Source: Gracilaria domingensis
Taxonomy: Eukaryota > Rhodophyta > Florideophyceae > Gracilariales > Gracilariaceae
Direction of reading: 5' to 3'
Assembly (NCBI GenBank): GCA_022539475.1
Contig: VCMS01000022.1
Location: 496,001 to 560,000, forward strand
Length of the DNA: 64,000 bases
Below, in pieces: positions 51,217 to 61,217 of this stretch (position 1 is the stretch's first letter; every line of letters starts with the position of its first letter). The notes under the pieces were generated by a model. That model searched no databases. It saw only the letters and a list, made by a program, of their open reading frames with translations, and was not told the origin of the DNA. A program made the position numbers and the translations under genes.

Positions 51217-52227
51217 ACGCGATGATTGAAGGACTGCTCTTTGAGAGAAACGTTGCTTTTTCGGTACTCCCTTGTTTGGCTCCTTGCGTGTTGGTAGGGG
51301 GGTCGACGTTATGGTGCTTTTTTTTGTGTATGGAGTTTTATCTGTGGAGAAGTTAGTAGTAACTTTATGTAAAGCTGATCGCGCTTCCTTTTGTGCTTTC
51401 GAGTACGCTTTGAACACAGCTGCGATTGAGGTGGAGATATTGTCCAAGTTTCTCAAGAGCCGATCGACGGCTTGTGTGCTTAGATACGAAGTATCTCTGC
51501 GCAGTGGTCGCAAGGATCAATTTCATTCGCTTCGGCCATTCGCCATGGCCATTCGCCATGGCCATTCACACAGCCGCGACATCGGAGCTGTGCAAATCGT
51601 GAACGTCGCGTACATGAGTATATTGTGGCCGCCTGCAACGCTCCGTAAGAGCATCGCATAACGTAAGATCACGGTCAGCCTCCAGAACAGAAGAATAGAA
51701 ACGAAGAGGCGTGTCTCATTCGTGATTCCGCACACTGCAGGCGCGGCGTGGCAGTTGTCCATCGCCGAGGAATGCGGGAACGCATGCTGGCAATGGCAGT
51801 AGCTCAAGCTTGGCTGATCTCGCTACCCGCGCAAGCGCGTTGCAAGCTGATCCAATCTGTGCGTGGGCACGCGTGGCTCGCCGGCCAGCCGCACGAACGC
51901 ACGTGCACGCGCATTGTGTCAAATTGTCACATTCGATCTGCACGCGTCAGCTCAAAACGCGCCGCGCGCTGCAGAATCCACACTGCCAGCGCCGCTGTAG
52001 ATCTGAATCAGTGCTCGCGCGCTGGCGGACGCCCATCAGCGTCCGTTGCCCGTCGCTTCGCGCGCATTTCTCCGTCGTTTTTGAGCGTCCGCGTTGCCGT
52101 CTCATCGACCATTTTTTGTTTGCCACCGCCGACGTCGCTGCGTCGTCCGCGCCTTTCTTAAGTCGCTCTAACGTATCCCGCTTTGAATCCAAGCTTGCCG
52201 ATCTGTTTCGTGAAGAGGCGCGTCGGG
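51217..52227. other. Intergenic region and leader of the GDT1-like gene
   Basis: A 13-bp direct repeat with CCATTCGCCATGG lies at about 51537-51565. A CG-rich patch near 51820-52140 probably belongs to the promoter and leader of the next gene. No gene was recognised. Confidence 0.45.
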
Positions 52228-53382
52228 ATGACTTCAATTGCCGTGACGTTTGTGCGTACCAGTTGCGCGCCGTTCACATCGGCAACCCGCACAACATGGA
52301 CTCCTCGCTTCGTGACGCGCGCTCCGCCATCACATCGGAGTAGATCGTCGTCTAATGTGCCCACACTTAGTCTGGCGCCGCGAGAATTGTCGTTACGTCG
52401 CCGTCTTCTCAAACGCACTGCGGATCAAGACAGCACTCTCACCTCCACCCCCACACCGTTCGACCCTCGTTTCACTCGTCCCGCGTTTCCCTCGACCTTG
52501 GTCGCCCCCGCACGAGCCTCGCTTGCGTTTGCAGCGCGCACAGCAAGAAGATTGTCCCGCTTTCGACGGAAACATGCATTTGCTTTGAAATTAGCTCGGA
52601 TGGGGGGTTTGCTGGCCTTGGCCATGGTTAGTTATGTCGTTACTCGTGGTGCTATGAATGCCACGTCCACCGGTATTGCCACTGTCTCTGCGCCGGCTTT
52701 GCCGGCTTTGCCGCAGTTTCCGTACAAGGTGCAGCTTCCTGAACGAATTCAGTCGTTCGTGAGACCGTTCACTCAGTCGTTTGGAGTGGTGTTTTTGTCC
52801 GAGTTTGGTGATAAGAGTATGTTTGCCACTGCTCTTATGGCCATGAAACATGATCCATTTTTGGTTTGCCTGGGAGCGTTTGCTGCTTTGACCGTCATGA
52901 CATTCATTGCATGCTTCTTGGGGCAGTTGATGCAGTACTTACCATCCACTGTTACACATTATTCTTCCATCGCTTTGTTTGCTTTCTTCGGGTTGCAAAT
53001 GATCCTACAAGCCAGAAATTTGCCAAATACTCCCGGCACCGGCGGAGGCGAACGCGCGGACGCTGAAGAATTGGTTGCACAGGCGGCGGTAGCCAAGTTG
53101 CAAAGTCCATTGTCTGTTCTGGCCAAGGTCAGCTCGCTCATATTTGTGGCGGAGTGGTGTGATCGATCCATGATTACTACAATGGCACTAGCGGCCGGCG
53201 GGAATGCCGTGGCGGTTATTGGCGGTGCTACATTGGCAAACGTGGTGTGCACGGGAATGGCGGTTTGTGCGGCTACGTTGGTGGCAAGTCGCATCTCCGA
53301 GAGAATGGTTGCACTTGTCGCGGGCATTTTGTTCGAGTTCTTTGCCGTGTTTACGTATTTCGAAGGGCCAGAAGGCCAATAA
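52228..53382 (+). CDS. GDT1/UPF0016 (TMEM165, PAM71-like) cation transporter, plastid-type
   Basis: A 384-residue protein from the first in-frame ATG (52228). The first 100 residues or so are Ser/Thr/Arg/Pro-rich, a plastid leader. Two homologous halves follow, each with the family box E-x-G-D-K/R-T/S: FLSEFGDKSMFATAL and FVAEWCDRSMITTMAL. About six or seven helices are visible. The second box has Cys where the family usually has Gly, and Met after the Ser where Gln is common. Plant PAM71 and CMT1 supply Mn or Ca to thylakoids and stroma for photosystem II; that role is likely here by the leader and family. Confidence 0.88.
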   Translation: MTSIAVTFVRTSCAPFTSATRTTWTPRFVTRAPPSHRSRSSSNVPTLSLAPRELSLRRRLLKRTADQDSTLTSTPTPFDPRFTRPAFPSTLVAPARASLAFAARTARRLSRFRRKHAFALKLARMGGLLALAMVSYVVTRGAMNATSTGIATVSAPALPALPQFPYKVQLPERIQSFVRPFTQSFGVVFLSEFGDKSMFATALMAMKHDPFLVCLGAFAALTVMTFIACFLGQLMQYLPSTVTHYSSIALFAFFGLQMILQARNLPNTPGTGGGERADAEELVAQAAVAKLQSPLSVLAKVSSLIFVAEWCDRSMITTMALAAGGNAVAVIGGATLANVVCTGMAVCAATLVASRISERMVALVAGILFEFFAVFTYFEGPEGQ

Positions 53383-53431
53383 CATATTGCGCTCTTTACC
53401 CGTTAGTACAATGACATGGTAAGGTGTGCTG

Positions 53432-53899
53432 CTATCCGATGAAGTTGGAGCGCTTCTTCCAACCGGAACCTGTGCACTTCCGACAGATTCGTTTTCCACG
53501 ACCGACGCATGCTTTGCATTTGTTTTGTACTCGTCCTTTAAAAAGATAACCCTTTCCATCACAAATCACGCAGTTCCATGAGCCATAGCCGCCGCATTGA
53601 GAGCAAGGCGTCGGCTTGCGTGATGTCACGTAGAGCGCGACCGCTGTGCCTAGCGCGACCGTGGTGGTGATAATGACGTTTCCGCCGATGACCCGGTCGA
53701 GCGCCAGTCGGGTAGCGGCCTGCATTTTGTCCCGGTGTTCGAGACGAGGCACAGCGTGCTGCGGCGGTGCTGGGGATGGTGGCGCGGAGATGAGGAGTTG
53801 CTCCCTTCTTGCGGTTGAGATTTGCGGCTGTGATGCCCGGGTGCCGCTTCGGGCGTTGGAGCGGCAGTTGATCCGAAAGCTCACCCAGTCATTACGCAT
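53432..53899 (-). CDS. DnaJ-type zinc-finger protein with one membrane helix, plastid-type
   Basis: A 155-residue protein from ATG 53899. An Arg/Ser-rich leader of about 40 residues precedes a Pro-rich link and one hydrophobic helix (VIITTTVALGTAVALYV, about 80-96). Four CxxCxGxG-like modules follow: CSQCGGYG, CVICDGKG, CKACVGRG and CRKCTGSG. There is no J domain. This plan resembles thylakoid LQY1/BSD2-type proteins, which have disulfide-handling or assembly roles for photosystem II or Rubisco. It overlaps no neighbour but lies only 49 bp from the stop of the convergent GDT1-like gene. Confidence 0.8.
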   Translation of the reverse strand: MRNDWVSFRINCRSNARSGTRASQPQISTARREQLLISAPPSPAPPQHAVPRLEHRDKMQAATRLALDRVIGGNVIITTTVALGTAVALYVTSRKPTPCSQCGGYGSWNCVICDGKGYLFKGRVQNKCKACVGRGKRICRKCTGSGWKKRSNFIG

Positions 53900-54215
53900 T
53901 TGCGCTACTCATTCTGCGTTCAGCACCAGTGCCGAGACTGGCACCAGATGCAACGATTCGGCTGGTTGACAAAGGAAGAGCAAAAGCTGTTGTCGAGCAG
54001 AGAACGCTATCTTTGATGATAGCTTTCCGCTAGCGTCAAAACCAAAGGCGCACACCGCAAGTAAAGAAGAAGAGGAAAAGAGCAGTACAAAAGGTACAGT
54101 GAATGGTAGAGTGATTGGCATATGTTCTCTCTCTTACGGACGTCGATTGAAAGCATGTACACTGCAGAAGAAAAGAAATGCAGAGCTTTAAATCACGTCA
54201 CGCAACCCATCCCAT
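53900..54215. other. Intergenic stretch
   Basis: About 316 bp that must hold the promoter of the DnaJ-type gene and the 3' end of the next minus-strand gene. Nothing specific was seen. Confidence 0.4.
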
Positions 54216-54887
54216 CTATAGCAAGCTAGTAGCCGTGATTTCGTTGACCGGATTGCAAAATCGCTCAACGTCCACATATCTTACGATCAGTATCCCGGTA
54301 ACAATCGAAGCCAGGAACATTCCAACAAACACGCCGATGACAAACGAGTTGATACGACCTCCTCGCAAACCGACAAACTCGTGACAGCACAACAAGACAA
54401 AGGAAAAGAAGCTCAGGACAAACCCCATCAAAATCCCAGTGCCCAGAAATCTCCATATCCCTTTGTTGTCGTAACCATTCTCGGAACGATTGGTTGTTTC
54501 AGTGTTCTCTTGGTTCTGGAGTAATTGTAGCTGACGTTTTTTGAATCTCTCCAAAATCAGTTCGTCCCTCCTCTTTTGTTGTTCCCGTCTTTTTGCTTCT
54601 TCATTCGGCACAACGATCAATGGAGTGTACGTTGGTTTGTACGTAGAACTCGAAACATGCGCTAGAGCACTTGTTTTGCGCTCTGAAGGTTTGTCCGTTT
54701 CTTGCTGCGCATCGAGTCTCTGTTGGTTTACCGCCGGCTGCAGAGACAAAGCTAGAGTTCCGGCTTGCGTGCTACTCGTATTTGGACCATCCATTCCCTC
54801 GTCATCTGCAGTACGTGGCAAAGTGACCCTAGAGGACTGTGCTTCCAGTTCTGCATACATTGCATCCTCAAGCGGGTCGCCGCCCAT
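54216..54887 (-). CDS. Two-helix membrane protein, family member 1
   Basis: A 223-residue protein from the first in-frame ATG (54887). Residues 1-100 are polar and Ser/Gln-rich; about 105-140 form a charged helix (AKRREQQKRRDELILERF). Two hydrophobic helices follow at the C-terminus: GILMGFVLSFFSFVLLCC, a short basic link with LRGGR, and VIGVFVGMFLASIVTGILIV. The same plan (variable polar N-terminus, helix, K/R-rich turn, VGV-start helix) recurs in the genes at 60699 and 62231. I do not recognise a named family. Confidence 0.65.
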   Translation of the reverse strand: MGGDPLEDAMYAELEAQSSRVTLPRTADDEGMDGPNTSSTQAGTLALSLQPAVNQQRLDAQQETDKPSERKTSALAHVSSSTYKPTYTPLIVVPNEEAKRREQQKRRDELILERFKKRQLQLLQNQENTETTNRSENGYDNKGIWRFLGTGILMGFVLSFFSFVLLCCHEFVGLRGGRINSFVIGVFVGMFLASIVTGILIVRYVDVERFCNPVNEITATSLL

Positions 54888-55867
54888 TTCGAAACAAAAC
54901 CAGATGGTCGTAAGCAACTGAGAGATCAAAGCTGAGAAGGTGCAGGCAGCGTGAAGTCTTAAGTTTTTCTCGAAAAGCTAGAAAGACCGGGGAGCATATG
55001 CGAGTCCAAAGTTGAAAACGAAGGTCAGTGTTCCCTGGAGGTACAGGCAGAGATTCTCAGTTCACTATGAAACCTGGAAGACATAGACAGTGCAACGCGC
55101 CGCAGCCCAAGGTGCAATCCATTCGATTTCTCGCGAATCATTTCTCGGGAAATCGGAGAGTCGTTCATCATAGAATAGACTCCGTGAAACGTGAACTCTG
55201 AACGTTCTTTTGTTGAGGGTATAGAAAACAGTTTTTGCTGTATTCTTGAGCCGAACTGGAAATCGTTAACAACTTTTAAAACTTCAAATGATATAGCTGA
55301 AGTCAGCTGATGATCAGCAACTTATTTAAAACGGAGCACATACGCCACCACAATTTCCTTGACACACATAGGTCGTACCAAACGTGCGCAATGTGGAAAA
55401 GCCCATCATCGGTGTGGTACTCAGAGATCAAGCTGAACATTCTCGAAAGCGGATGGAAGAAACGCTCCGGCTGCATCATGTGGAACTGGCGGAAGAAGAA
55501 GAAAAGTACCACTAAAAGTGATCACCATCGCACCGTGACTCTAACAGTGGTGACGCCCCCAAAACCCATCCTGGTGGGGAGGCGAAAGATAATGAAGAGC
55601 ATTATGCTAGGAGCGATTCGGTCAAGGTCAAATGTACCCAGGGGTACAATGGTACTCCGACGGCAACGGGACCGTATCGAATGGCAAAAGTACGGGCGTG
55701 ACGTGTAGATAGTCAAGATCAAAAAATTCGGAACAGCGAATGTTTTGAGGCCTGTGGCGCCTTTTGCGTGAAGACTCTTCCCATGACAGCCTGGCCTCCC
55801 GACTGACGATTGCCCCTGCTTCAAAGGAGCCCTATATCACTACTTCGGCGCGGATAAGGCGTCCAAC
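54888..55867. other. Intergenic region without recognised gene
   Basis: About 1 kb. A 132-codon frame at 55310-55708 (+) is basic and featureless and is not called. No terminal inverted repeat of the downstream transposase-like gene was found by eye. Confidence 0.4.
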
Positions 55868-57760
55868 ATGGAGCCCCCATCTAAGCGCCCGCGAAAGACG
55901 CGCACTCGTCTGACGTTTGCTCAGAAGGTCGAAGTCCTTCGCCGTTTGCATAACGGTGAAAAGCAGGTGGAACTTGCAAAGGAACTGGGATGCTCCAAAC
56001 GTGCACTTTCCAGGCTCAAGCAAGACAGGCATTACTTTGAACAATTAGAGCTCAAGCCCTCCGATTCTAACCGTAAGAGCCGGCGGGCAGTTCGTCATAT
56101 TTCCTTAGAGAATAAGCTTGTCGACTTCTTTTCTCTAGCGAAGCGAAATGGATTCCCTCTGTCAAGTAATGCCATCTGCAACGGGGCCATACGTCTCCGA
56201 GAAGTGTTCCTTGATAGCCCAGCCGTACCAGAGCCGGAAAAGCGTACATTGAGATCATTCCAAGCTTCGCTCAGCTGGTCAAAAGCGTTCATGAAGAGGG
56301 CGAATCTTCGTGCCAGCGATGACAAATACTTTGCTCTGCCTAGAGAGAATCAACTTAATACCATTCGAGAGCTAAAAGAGTATCTGAGTGACTATGACCT
56401 CGACTGTATCGTTTCTGTCGATACAACGAATTTCTTTTACGAACTCCTTCCGAGTGAAGTAAATAGCCCGGAACACCACACGTCCGACACGTCCAGTCCG
56501 AAACGGAAATCTCCAAAGCGTCTGACACTTTTGGTTGCGGCCAACACGACCGGTACTCTGAAAGTCCCAATGACGATTGTATACTCTGAAAAGGCTCCAC
56601 GCTGTTTCCGTGAACGATCTAGCCCAGTGCCTTATCTCTGGCATCAGTGTGGCTGGGTCGGACAATCGCACTTTCGAGCTTGGTTTTACAGCATTTTTCT
56701 GCCAGCTGTGCGAAAGTTCACGAGCAAGAGAATGGCTCTCATAGTCGACAAGGAATGGCATAGCGCAGATATTGCTGACAACCGCGGTCAGGTGACGATC
56801 ATTGCCGTATCCTCATTTTTGACCAATGCTACCTACAAGACATTGTGCGGATCCATAATGTCCGTTCTGAGGAGAACTTACAGATATGCAATTGCCGAAC
56901 TGATGGTTCAAAACGCTTGGCCTGCTCAAACCCCACGTAGTGTGTTTGCCCGCCGTTCAGAAATGGAAGGTCTGCTTCGTGGAGAAAGACCAACTCTGTA
57001 CGAAGCTACGGAACTTATTCGTGCCGCCTGGGAGGCAATCCCTGTGCACTACATAGCTAGGTGCTGGCTGGAAATATCCATATTGCCCGAGCAGCATGCA
57101 GCACAGCTGTTCAACCTGCATGGACGCCATGAAAGAAGCACACCGGAGCAAATGTTCTTTTCGTGTTGCACAGAAAGCCGGAGAGAGAGTCTAAAGATAG
57201 TTCAATCGTTGATCAGAGACTGTGACGCGGCGGGACAGAAGGTAAAGGAATCTGTAGCCCAGAAAGTGTGTGGCGTTGGGCAAAAGATGCTCGACAGATG
57301 GTTAGATGCCGAGGATTCTCAGATTGCACAAAGCTGGCTGGAGGCGGAACTTGAAGATCTCGTGACTCGCTTCGGACCAGCTTCTTCGTTATCTGGAGAA
57401 GATGCTCCGACTGAAGTATCAGACTTCTGCACAGTTCGAAATGTTAACTTACCCAACGCTGGATGCATCATGGAATTGCTTGCTCCCATTCAGAGTATTG
57501 TTGATGAATGCGAGAGCGGGAGAGCAAACTCAATACTGTACGAACTGAAGCAAGAACTCGCGCGTGTTCGTGCTTCACAAGAGCAGCAAGGAGAGCAAGT
57601 TGTGAGAACGACTAGCGCGCCATCGACTCTGGGGACTACAGATCGCGAGGAGAGCGCACGTCCACCCGCGCCAGTACAGCTGAACTGTCCGCGAGAAGAA
57701 GCTAACGCGCGCCCGGATGGTAATGCAGATTCCGGTGATATTCCCGGAGCGCTCTCATAG
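55868..57760 (+). CDS. Pogo/Tigger/CENP-B-like transposase-derived protein, probably domesticated
   Basis: A 630-residue intact frame. A Psq-type helix-turn-helix lies at about residues 14-55 (LTFAQKVEVLRRLHNGEKQVELAKELG), followed by a CENPB/Tc5-type helix-turn-helix at about 75-150, and a DDE-type domain at about 180-400. The DDE blocks are IVSVDTTNFFYELLP (Asp185, replacing the usual NxDET), TLLVAANTTGTLKVP, and LIVDKEWHS (Asp294, replacing LLxDNxxxH). The block that normally holds the third acid (QPLDQG-like) reads KTLCGSIM near residue 327, so the third Asp is absent. The intact frame with a lost catalytic residue suggests a host-adopted DNA-binding protein like CENP-B or Jerky. Confidence 0.75.
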   Translation: MEPPSKRPRKTRTRLTFAQKVEVLRRLHNGEKQVELAKELGCSKRALSRLKQDRHYFEQLELKPSDSNRKSRRAVRHISLENKLVDFFSLAKRNGFPLSSNAICNGAIRLREVFLDSPAVPEPEKRTLRSFQASLSWSKAFMKRANLRASDDKYFALPRENQLNTIRELKEYLSDYDLDCIVSVDTTNFFYELLPSEVNSPEHHTSDTSSPKRKSPKRLTLLVAANTTGTLKVPMTIVYSEKAPRCFRERSSPVPYLWHQCGWVGQSHFRAWFYSIFLPAVRKFTSKRMALIVDKEWHSADIADNRGQVTIIAVSSFLTNATYKTLCGSIMSVLRRTYRYAIAELMVQNAWPAQTPRSVFARRSEMEGLLRGERPTLYEATELIRAAWEAIPVHYIARCWLEISILPEQHAAQLFNLHGRHERSTPEQMFFSCCTESRRESLKIVQSLIRDCDAAGQKVKESVAQKVCGVGQKMLDRWLDAEDSQIAQSWLEAELEDLVTRFGPASSLSGEDAPTEVSDFCTVRNVNLPNAGCIMELLAPIQSIVDECESGRANSILYELKQELARVRASQEQQGEQVVRTTSAPSTLGTTDREESARPPAPVQLNCPREEANARPDGNADSGDIPGALS

Positions 57761-58782
57761 CAATTTGAATATCTTAGGCTATCTAAATGGAAGGAGATCC
57801 AGAATATCCCTCCGTACAAACACCCGTAGGGCACACCCGTAGAGCGTATCGCTGCAACGATTATTGATAGATAGCAGTGGGTATCGACACGACGTGTTTC
57901 AGAGCGGAAATTGTAGCGAGCAGAATCAAAGCTTCAGATCGATAGAATAGATGGAGCGGTTTTTCAAGAGCAGTTGCAATTTGAAGTCTTTGGAGGCTTC
58001 GAGATGAATAAGAGTGAAACTGAAACCATGAATGCTTCGCCACACGGCTTCTTCTGATTCTCTTCTGTACAGTAGGAATAGTTCTCAAAGAAGCGCAGCG
58101 TACCAATCGTTCTCTGAGTTTTCGTTCTTCGTGTGGTGTCTGCCAAAAAGGTTTTAGGATAAACAAACTTTTTTTCCGATAGTAGATGGTGTTAAGTTGG
58201 ATGGCATAGCACGTTTTGTGTCGCCGTCCCCAACGTCATCACAACCATCATGATGCACGTGGGGAAAAGGGAAAGCAAAAACAGTGATATGGAACGCTTT
58301 CGGCGAGCATTGACCGGTCGAAGAAGGCCTACTGTACCTTCGTACATCTCGCCAGAAGACTCGAAGAAAGGCGGCAGATTACTTCTGACACGTTTATATC
58401 TATTTTGGGAACTGTGTGTACCGCGTCATTGCTGTGCCGCACGGTATTCCGTTTGTGGAGGCTTTAAAAGTTACGTTGTGATGGACCAAGCAAGCGGAAC
58501 AAGCGGATCACCGCGACGATTCGACCCAGATCACCCGTCTGCAAGGCTGCAACAGACCGCTGCTTTCGCGCCGCATGGCTGCGCTTGGGACACAAGTGCC
58601 CTTCGAGTCTCCGTCCTGCGCTCTTCTTCTTTCGAAGAAGCATGCCTCCGTCGACGTGGCCTCATGGTCTGTCCCATCGTCGTTCGCGTACTTTCCGAAC
58701 TCGACAGCAACCAACACAGGATGAACCTACTGTATGCCGATGGGACCCAGACCGCTACATGTACCCTCTTCCCTTCGACAGA
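57761..58782. other. Intergenic region and possible upstream exon
   Basis: The frame 58250-58798 (+, 182 codons) has ATGs and no recognisable domain; it overlaps the start of the next gene in another frame. An upstream exon of that gene is possible, but no convincing splice pair was found. Confidence 0.35.
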
Positions 58783-59418
58783 ATGGCGACGAGGTTGATT
58801 AAGAACAAATCGTCTGAAGCTTGGTCTCTTCGCCGCGACATCTACTTTCTTCTGTACGGCTGCGTTTGCTTTGGGCTTGTTCCAATCACAGCGCATATTC
58901 TGGTACCAAACGAAAGCTTTCTGCCCTGGTATGCTACAAACATAGCTGTGCTACAATGCGAATACTACTTCAAGACTGGTATCCAGGCTTTTAGCTTAAT
59001 GTTTGTGTCTCTTGTCGCCATGGTCTTCACTGGAAACAACTCGGCAATTGAAATTTACGCGAGAAATGGAGCGGGTTTAGCGGTGTGGATTGTATTCTTC
59101 ATTCGCATGAGTGAAGGTATGTTGAGAGATGCTGCACTGCATATGGGTCTCATATACCGTGGACATGGAGGTGAACTTGTATCTATATTGCAACCAAAAA
59201 GCTTTTCTCGTGGCAGATATCCGCAACAGGCGTTGAAGTGGGCAATTGTGATTGAGTTCGAAATCTTCATTCTGTTCTATGCTCTTGTAGCCATCAAGAA
59301 GATCAGACAAGTTCGAAAGCTTGATAGAAGCTGTAACAACATGCTAACTTGGAGATCATTGCTGCGTCGAATTGCATTGAGTACCAGCGCGGAAGAGCCA
59401 GATACTGCACGTTCTTGA
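58783..59418 (+). CDS. Four-helix membrane protein of unknown function
   Basis: 211 residues if started at ATG 58783; an in-frame ATG at 58642 would add 47 basic residues. Four hydrophobic helices are visible, including IYFLLYGCVCFGLVPITAHIL, GIQAFSLMFVSLVAMVF, GLAVWIVFFIRM and WAIVIEFEIFILFYALVAI. The second half has a polar loop RGHGGELVSIL between helices 3 and 4. The C-terminus is basic, then acidic. I do not recognise the family. Confidence 0.55.
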   Translation: MATRLIKNKSSEAWSLRRDIYFLLYGCVCFGLVPITAHILVPNESFLPWYATNIAVLQCEYYFKTGIQAFSLMFVSLVAMVFTGNNSAIEIYARNGAGLAVWIVFFIRMSEGMLRDAALHMGLIYRGHGGELVSILQPKSFSRGRYPQQALKWAIVIEFEIFILFYALVAIKKIRQVRKLDRSCNNMLTWRSLLRRIALSTSAEEPDTARS

Positions 59419-59714
59419 TTTCGCACATCATCCCAACTTGAGCATATGTTGTCCATCTGTACTTTTAGAGGATACTATGAACACTGAACTACATCTCGTT
59501 TCTCTGTTGTTTCATATCTGTATAAACTTCATTCTTCATTGACTGCGCTCCTGAATGGTCGACGCCGGATGTGAAACTAATGTTACGATAGTGCTCTCAT
59601 TCGTTTCTATGAATGAGCGAAGGATCCATACTTCGTTGTCGCACAAGTTACGAAGGCGTCATGAAATGGGGGGGCTTTTCTCACTGCAGCAAGAGAAATG
59701 TTCGCAATCTCCTT
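59419..59714. other. Intergenic stretch
   Basis: Space between the four-helix protein gene and the LINE tail at about 59715. Nothing recognised. Confidence 0.4.
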
Positions 59715-60080
59715 GTTCTTCTTGAACGCGGACAACTACTGTATCTCCAATTTCTAGGTTCCAGTAGAACGTTCAATGCAGAAAGTTTTCTCTCGTTAGA
59801 AAGGCCAGCAATTCTTATAAGTGTTGTCTAATCAATTCTAAAAAGACTTTAGTTTTGCCGCTCAGCTATTGGAGGTAATGTTTCCCGGCGTGAAGCGTTT
59901 GTCAACGAACTTTTTATAATTACATCGTCCGCGTCCCGCCCAGCGTTTGTGCCGCATCTACATCGTTCGCTCCTTCGGTTGAGATGAAACGCAATAGGGT
60001 CTAGTGTCTACTGGAGTCAAAATGTTTCGTGTAGAACTTTGCCAATGCGAACGTGAATGAATGAAAGAGGCCTCGCCGCT
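59715..60080 (-). mobile_element. 5'-truncated LINE tail, copy 3
   Basis: It matches the fragment at 29105-29715 along its 3' end: the GCGGACAAC... end block, AGAAAGTTTTCTCTCG with AGAAAGGCCA, GCTCAGCTA and the CGTCCGCGTCCCGC region. It is the most diverged of the three copies and encodes no intact frame. The 3' stem-loop keeps CTACTG/CAGTAG pairing (59736-59741 with 59762-59767). Confidence 0.65.
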
Positions 60081-60586
60081 GTCACACAAGGCCGCGTTTG
60101 CAAATTTTGCATCCCGGAGAGCGAGGCGCCGACGCTGTTGATGAGTCGCAGGTTTTCTACGACTCGTACCCCTGGTAGCTCTGTCGTTTATTTTTCAAAA
60201 AATCAAATCTGCTCCACATCATGATGATGATGACCCACCCCGTGTAGTACACGGCGTGTACTGCGTTACCCACTGTATGCCTTATTCATTGAGAATGTCG
60301 TCGCCAGCAATGACGTTGAGTTGCGTTCAGGGCAACAAGCCCTCAAATAGATCATTTGCTGGATCTGACCTCGCATTTGCCAACGACTACAAAGTTTATA
60401 GTATAAACCACGGATCAAAATGGCCCTAATGCGTGCTTGCACCTCGATTGTGTAACGAAAACGCTTTCTTCCAGCCATCTGACAACAAAAAGCCCCCGTA
60501 ACATCGAGCATGCGGATTCCATACACAATCCTAGCCTGCATCCTATTCCACCCACATTGCTTTCAGTCCTTCTCCACGTCGCACTG
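60081..60586. other. Intergenic stretch with small palindrome
   Basis: No gene was recognised. An odd palindrome CGTGTA-G-TACACG lies at about 60240-60252, followed by a second GTGTAC copy. Confidence 0.4.
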
Positions 60587-60593
60587 TATAAAA
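60587..60593 (+). promoter_or_regulatory. TATA box of two-helix protein gene 2
   Basis: TATAAAA 106 bp before ATG 60699, in a non-GC-rich context. Confidence 0.6.
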
Positions 60594-60698
60594 CGCTGGC
60601 ATCATGTCCCGTGTCGAGTCTTCTTCATTCCCGCTCTTCCTTATAAAAGTGCTCTTTCTTCTGTTGAATAGTCATTGCGTTTGTGCGTTCATTTGAAA

Positions 60699-61217
60699 AT
60701 GGATTATGGTCCTTCAGCGCCGTCTCTGCCGTCGGAAGGGCGTCAACAACCCAGTCCCAGTTTGTACCCCTATCCCGCGCAACCAGCTCAAGCATATCGC
60801 CCGAACGATCACATTTTCCAACCATCTTCGTCGCCCTTGAACACGTCGGACAGACCAAATTCTCCTTCGCAACAGTCACCGCCACCGCCGCCACCATCCT
60901 CGCATCCCTATCCCAATTCTTCTCTGCCCAACACTCACGCAACAAGTTCGTCAGATGCTCAGCCGGATGTTGAATCTCAGCCTCTCAAGAAAGAGGACGA
61001 CGATGATGAGTTGTCGAGTGGAATTTGCTTTTTACTCGGTTTAGTGTTAAGCTTGGCGACCAGTGCGCTGGCCCTTTTGCTGCTGATATTTGCAAAAAAG
61101 TTGGGTATCAAGAAGAAATCGTACATCATTGGCGTCTGCATTCCCATCATTGTCCAGCTCCTTATCGTTCTTGCCTTTGTTATTGTGTATATTGTTGTAT
61201 GGCGCAACATGTCGTAA
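60699..61217 (+). CDS. Two-helix membrane protein, family member 2
   Basis: A 172-residue protein from ATG 60699. Residues 1-100 are Pro/Ser/Gln-rich. An acidic stretch (KKEDDDDELSSG) precedes helix 1 (ICFLLGLVLSLATSALALLLL). A basic turn LGIKKKSY follows, then helix 2 (IIGVCIPIIVQLLIVLAFVIVYIVV). The Pro-rich N-terminus is probably cytosolic, the pair of helices a membrane hairpin. It shares its plan with the proteins at 54216 and 62231 and has a clear TATA box. Confidence 0.72.
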   Translation: MDYGPSAPSLPSEGRQQPSPSLYPYPAQPAQAYRPNDHIFQPSSSPLNTSDRPNSPSQQSPPPPPPSSHPYPNSSLPNTHATSSSDAQPDVESQPLKKEDDDDELSSGICFLLGLVLSLATSALALLLLIFAKKLGIKKKSYIIGVCIPIIVQLLIVLAFVIVYIVVWRNMS

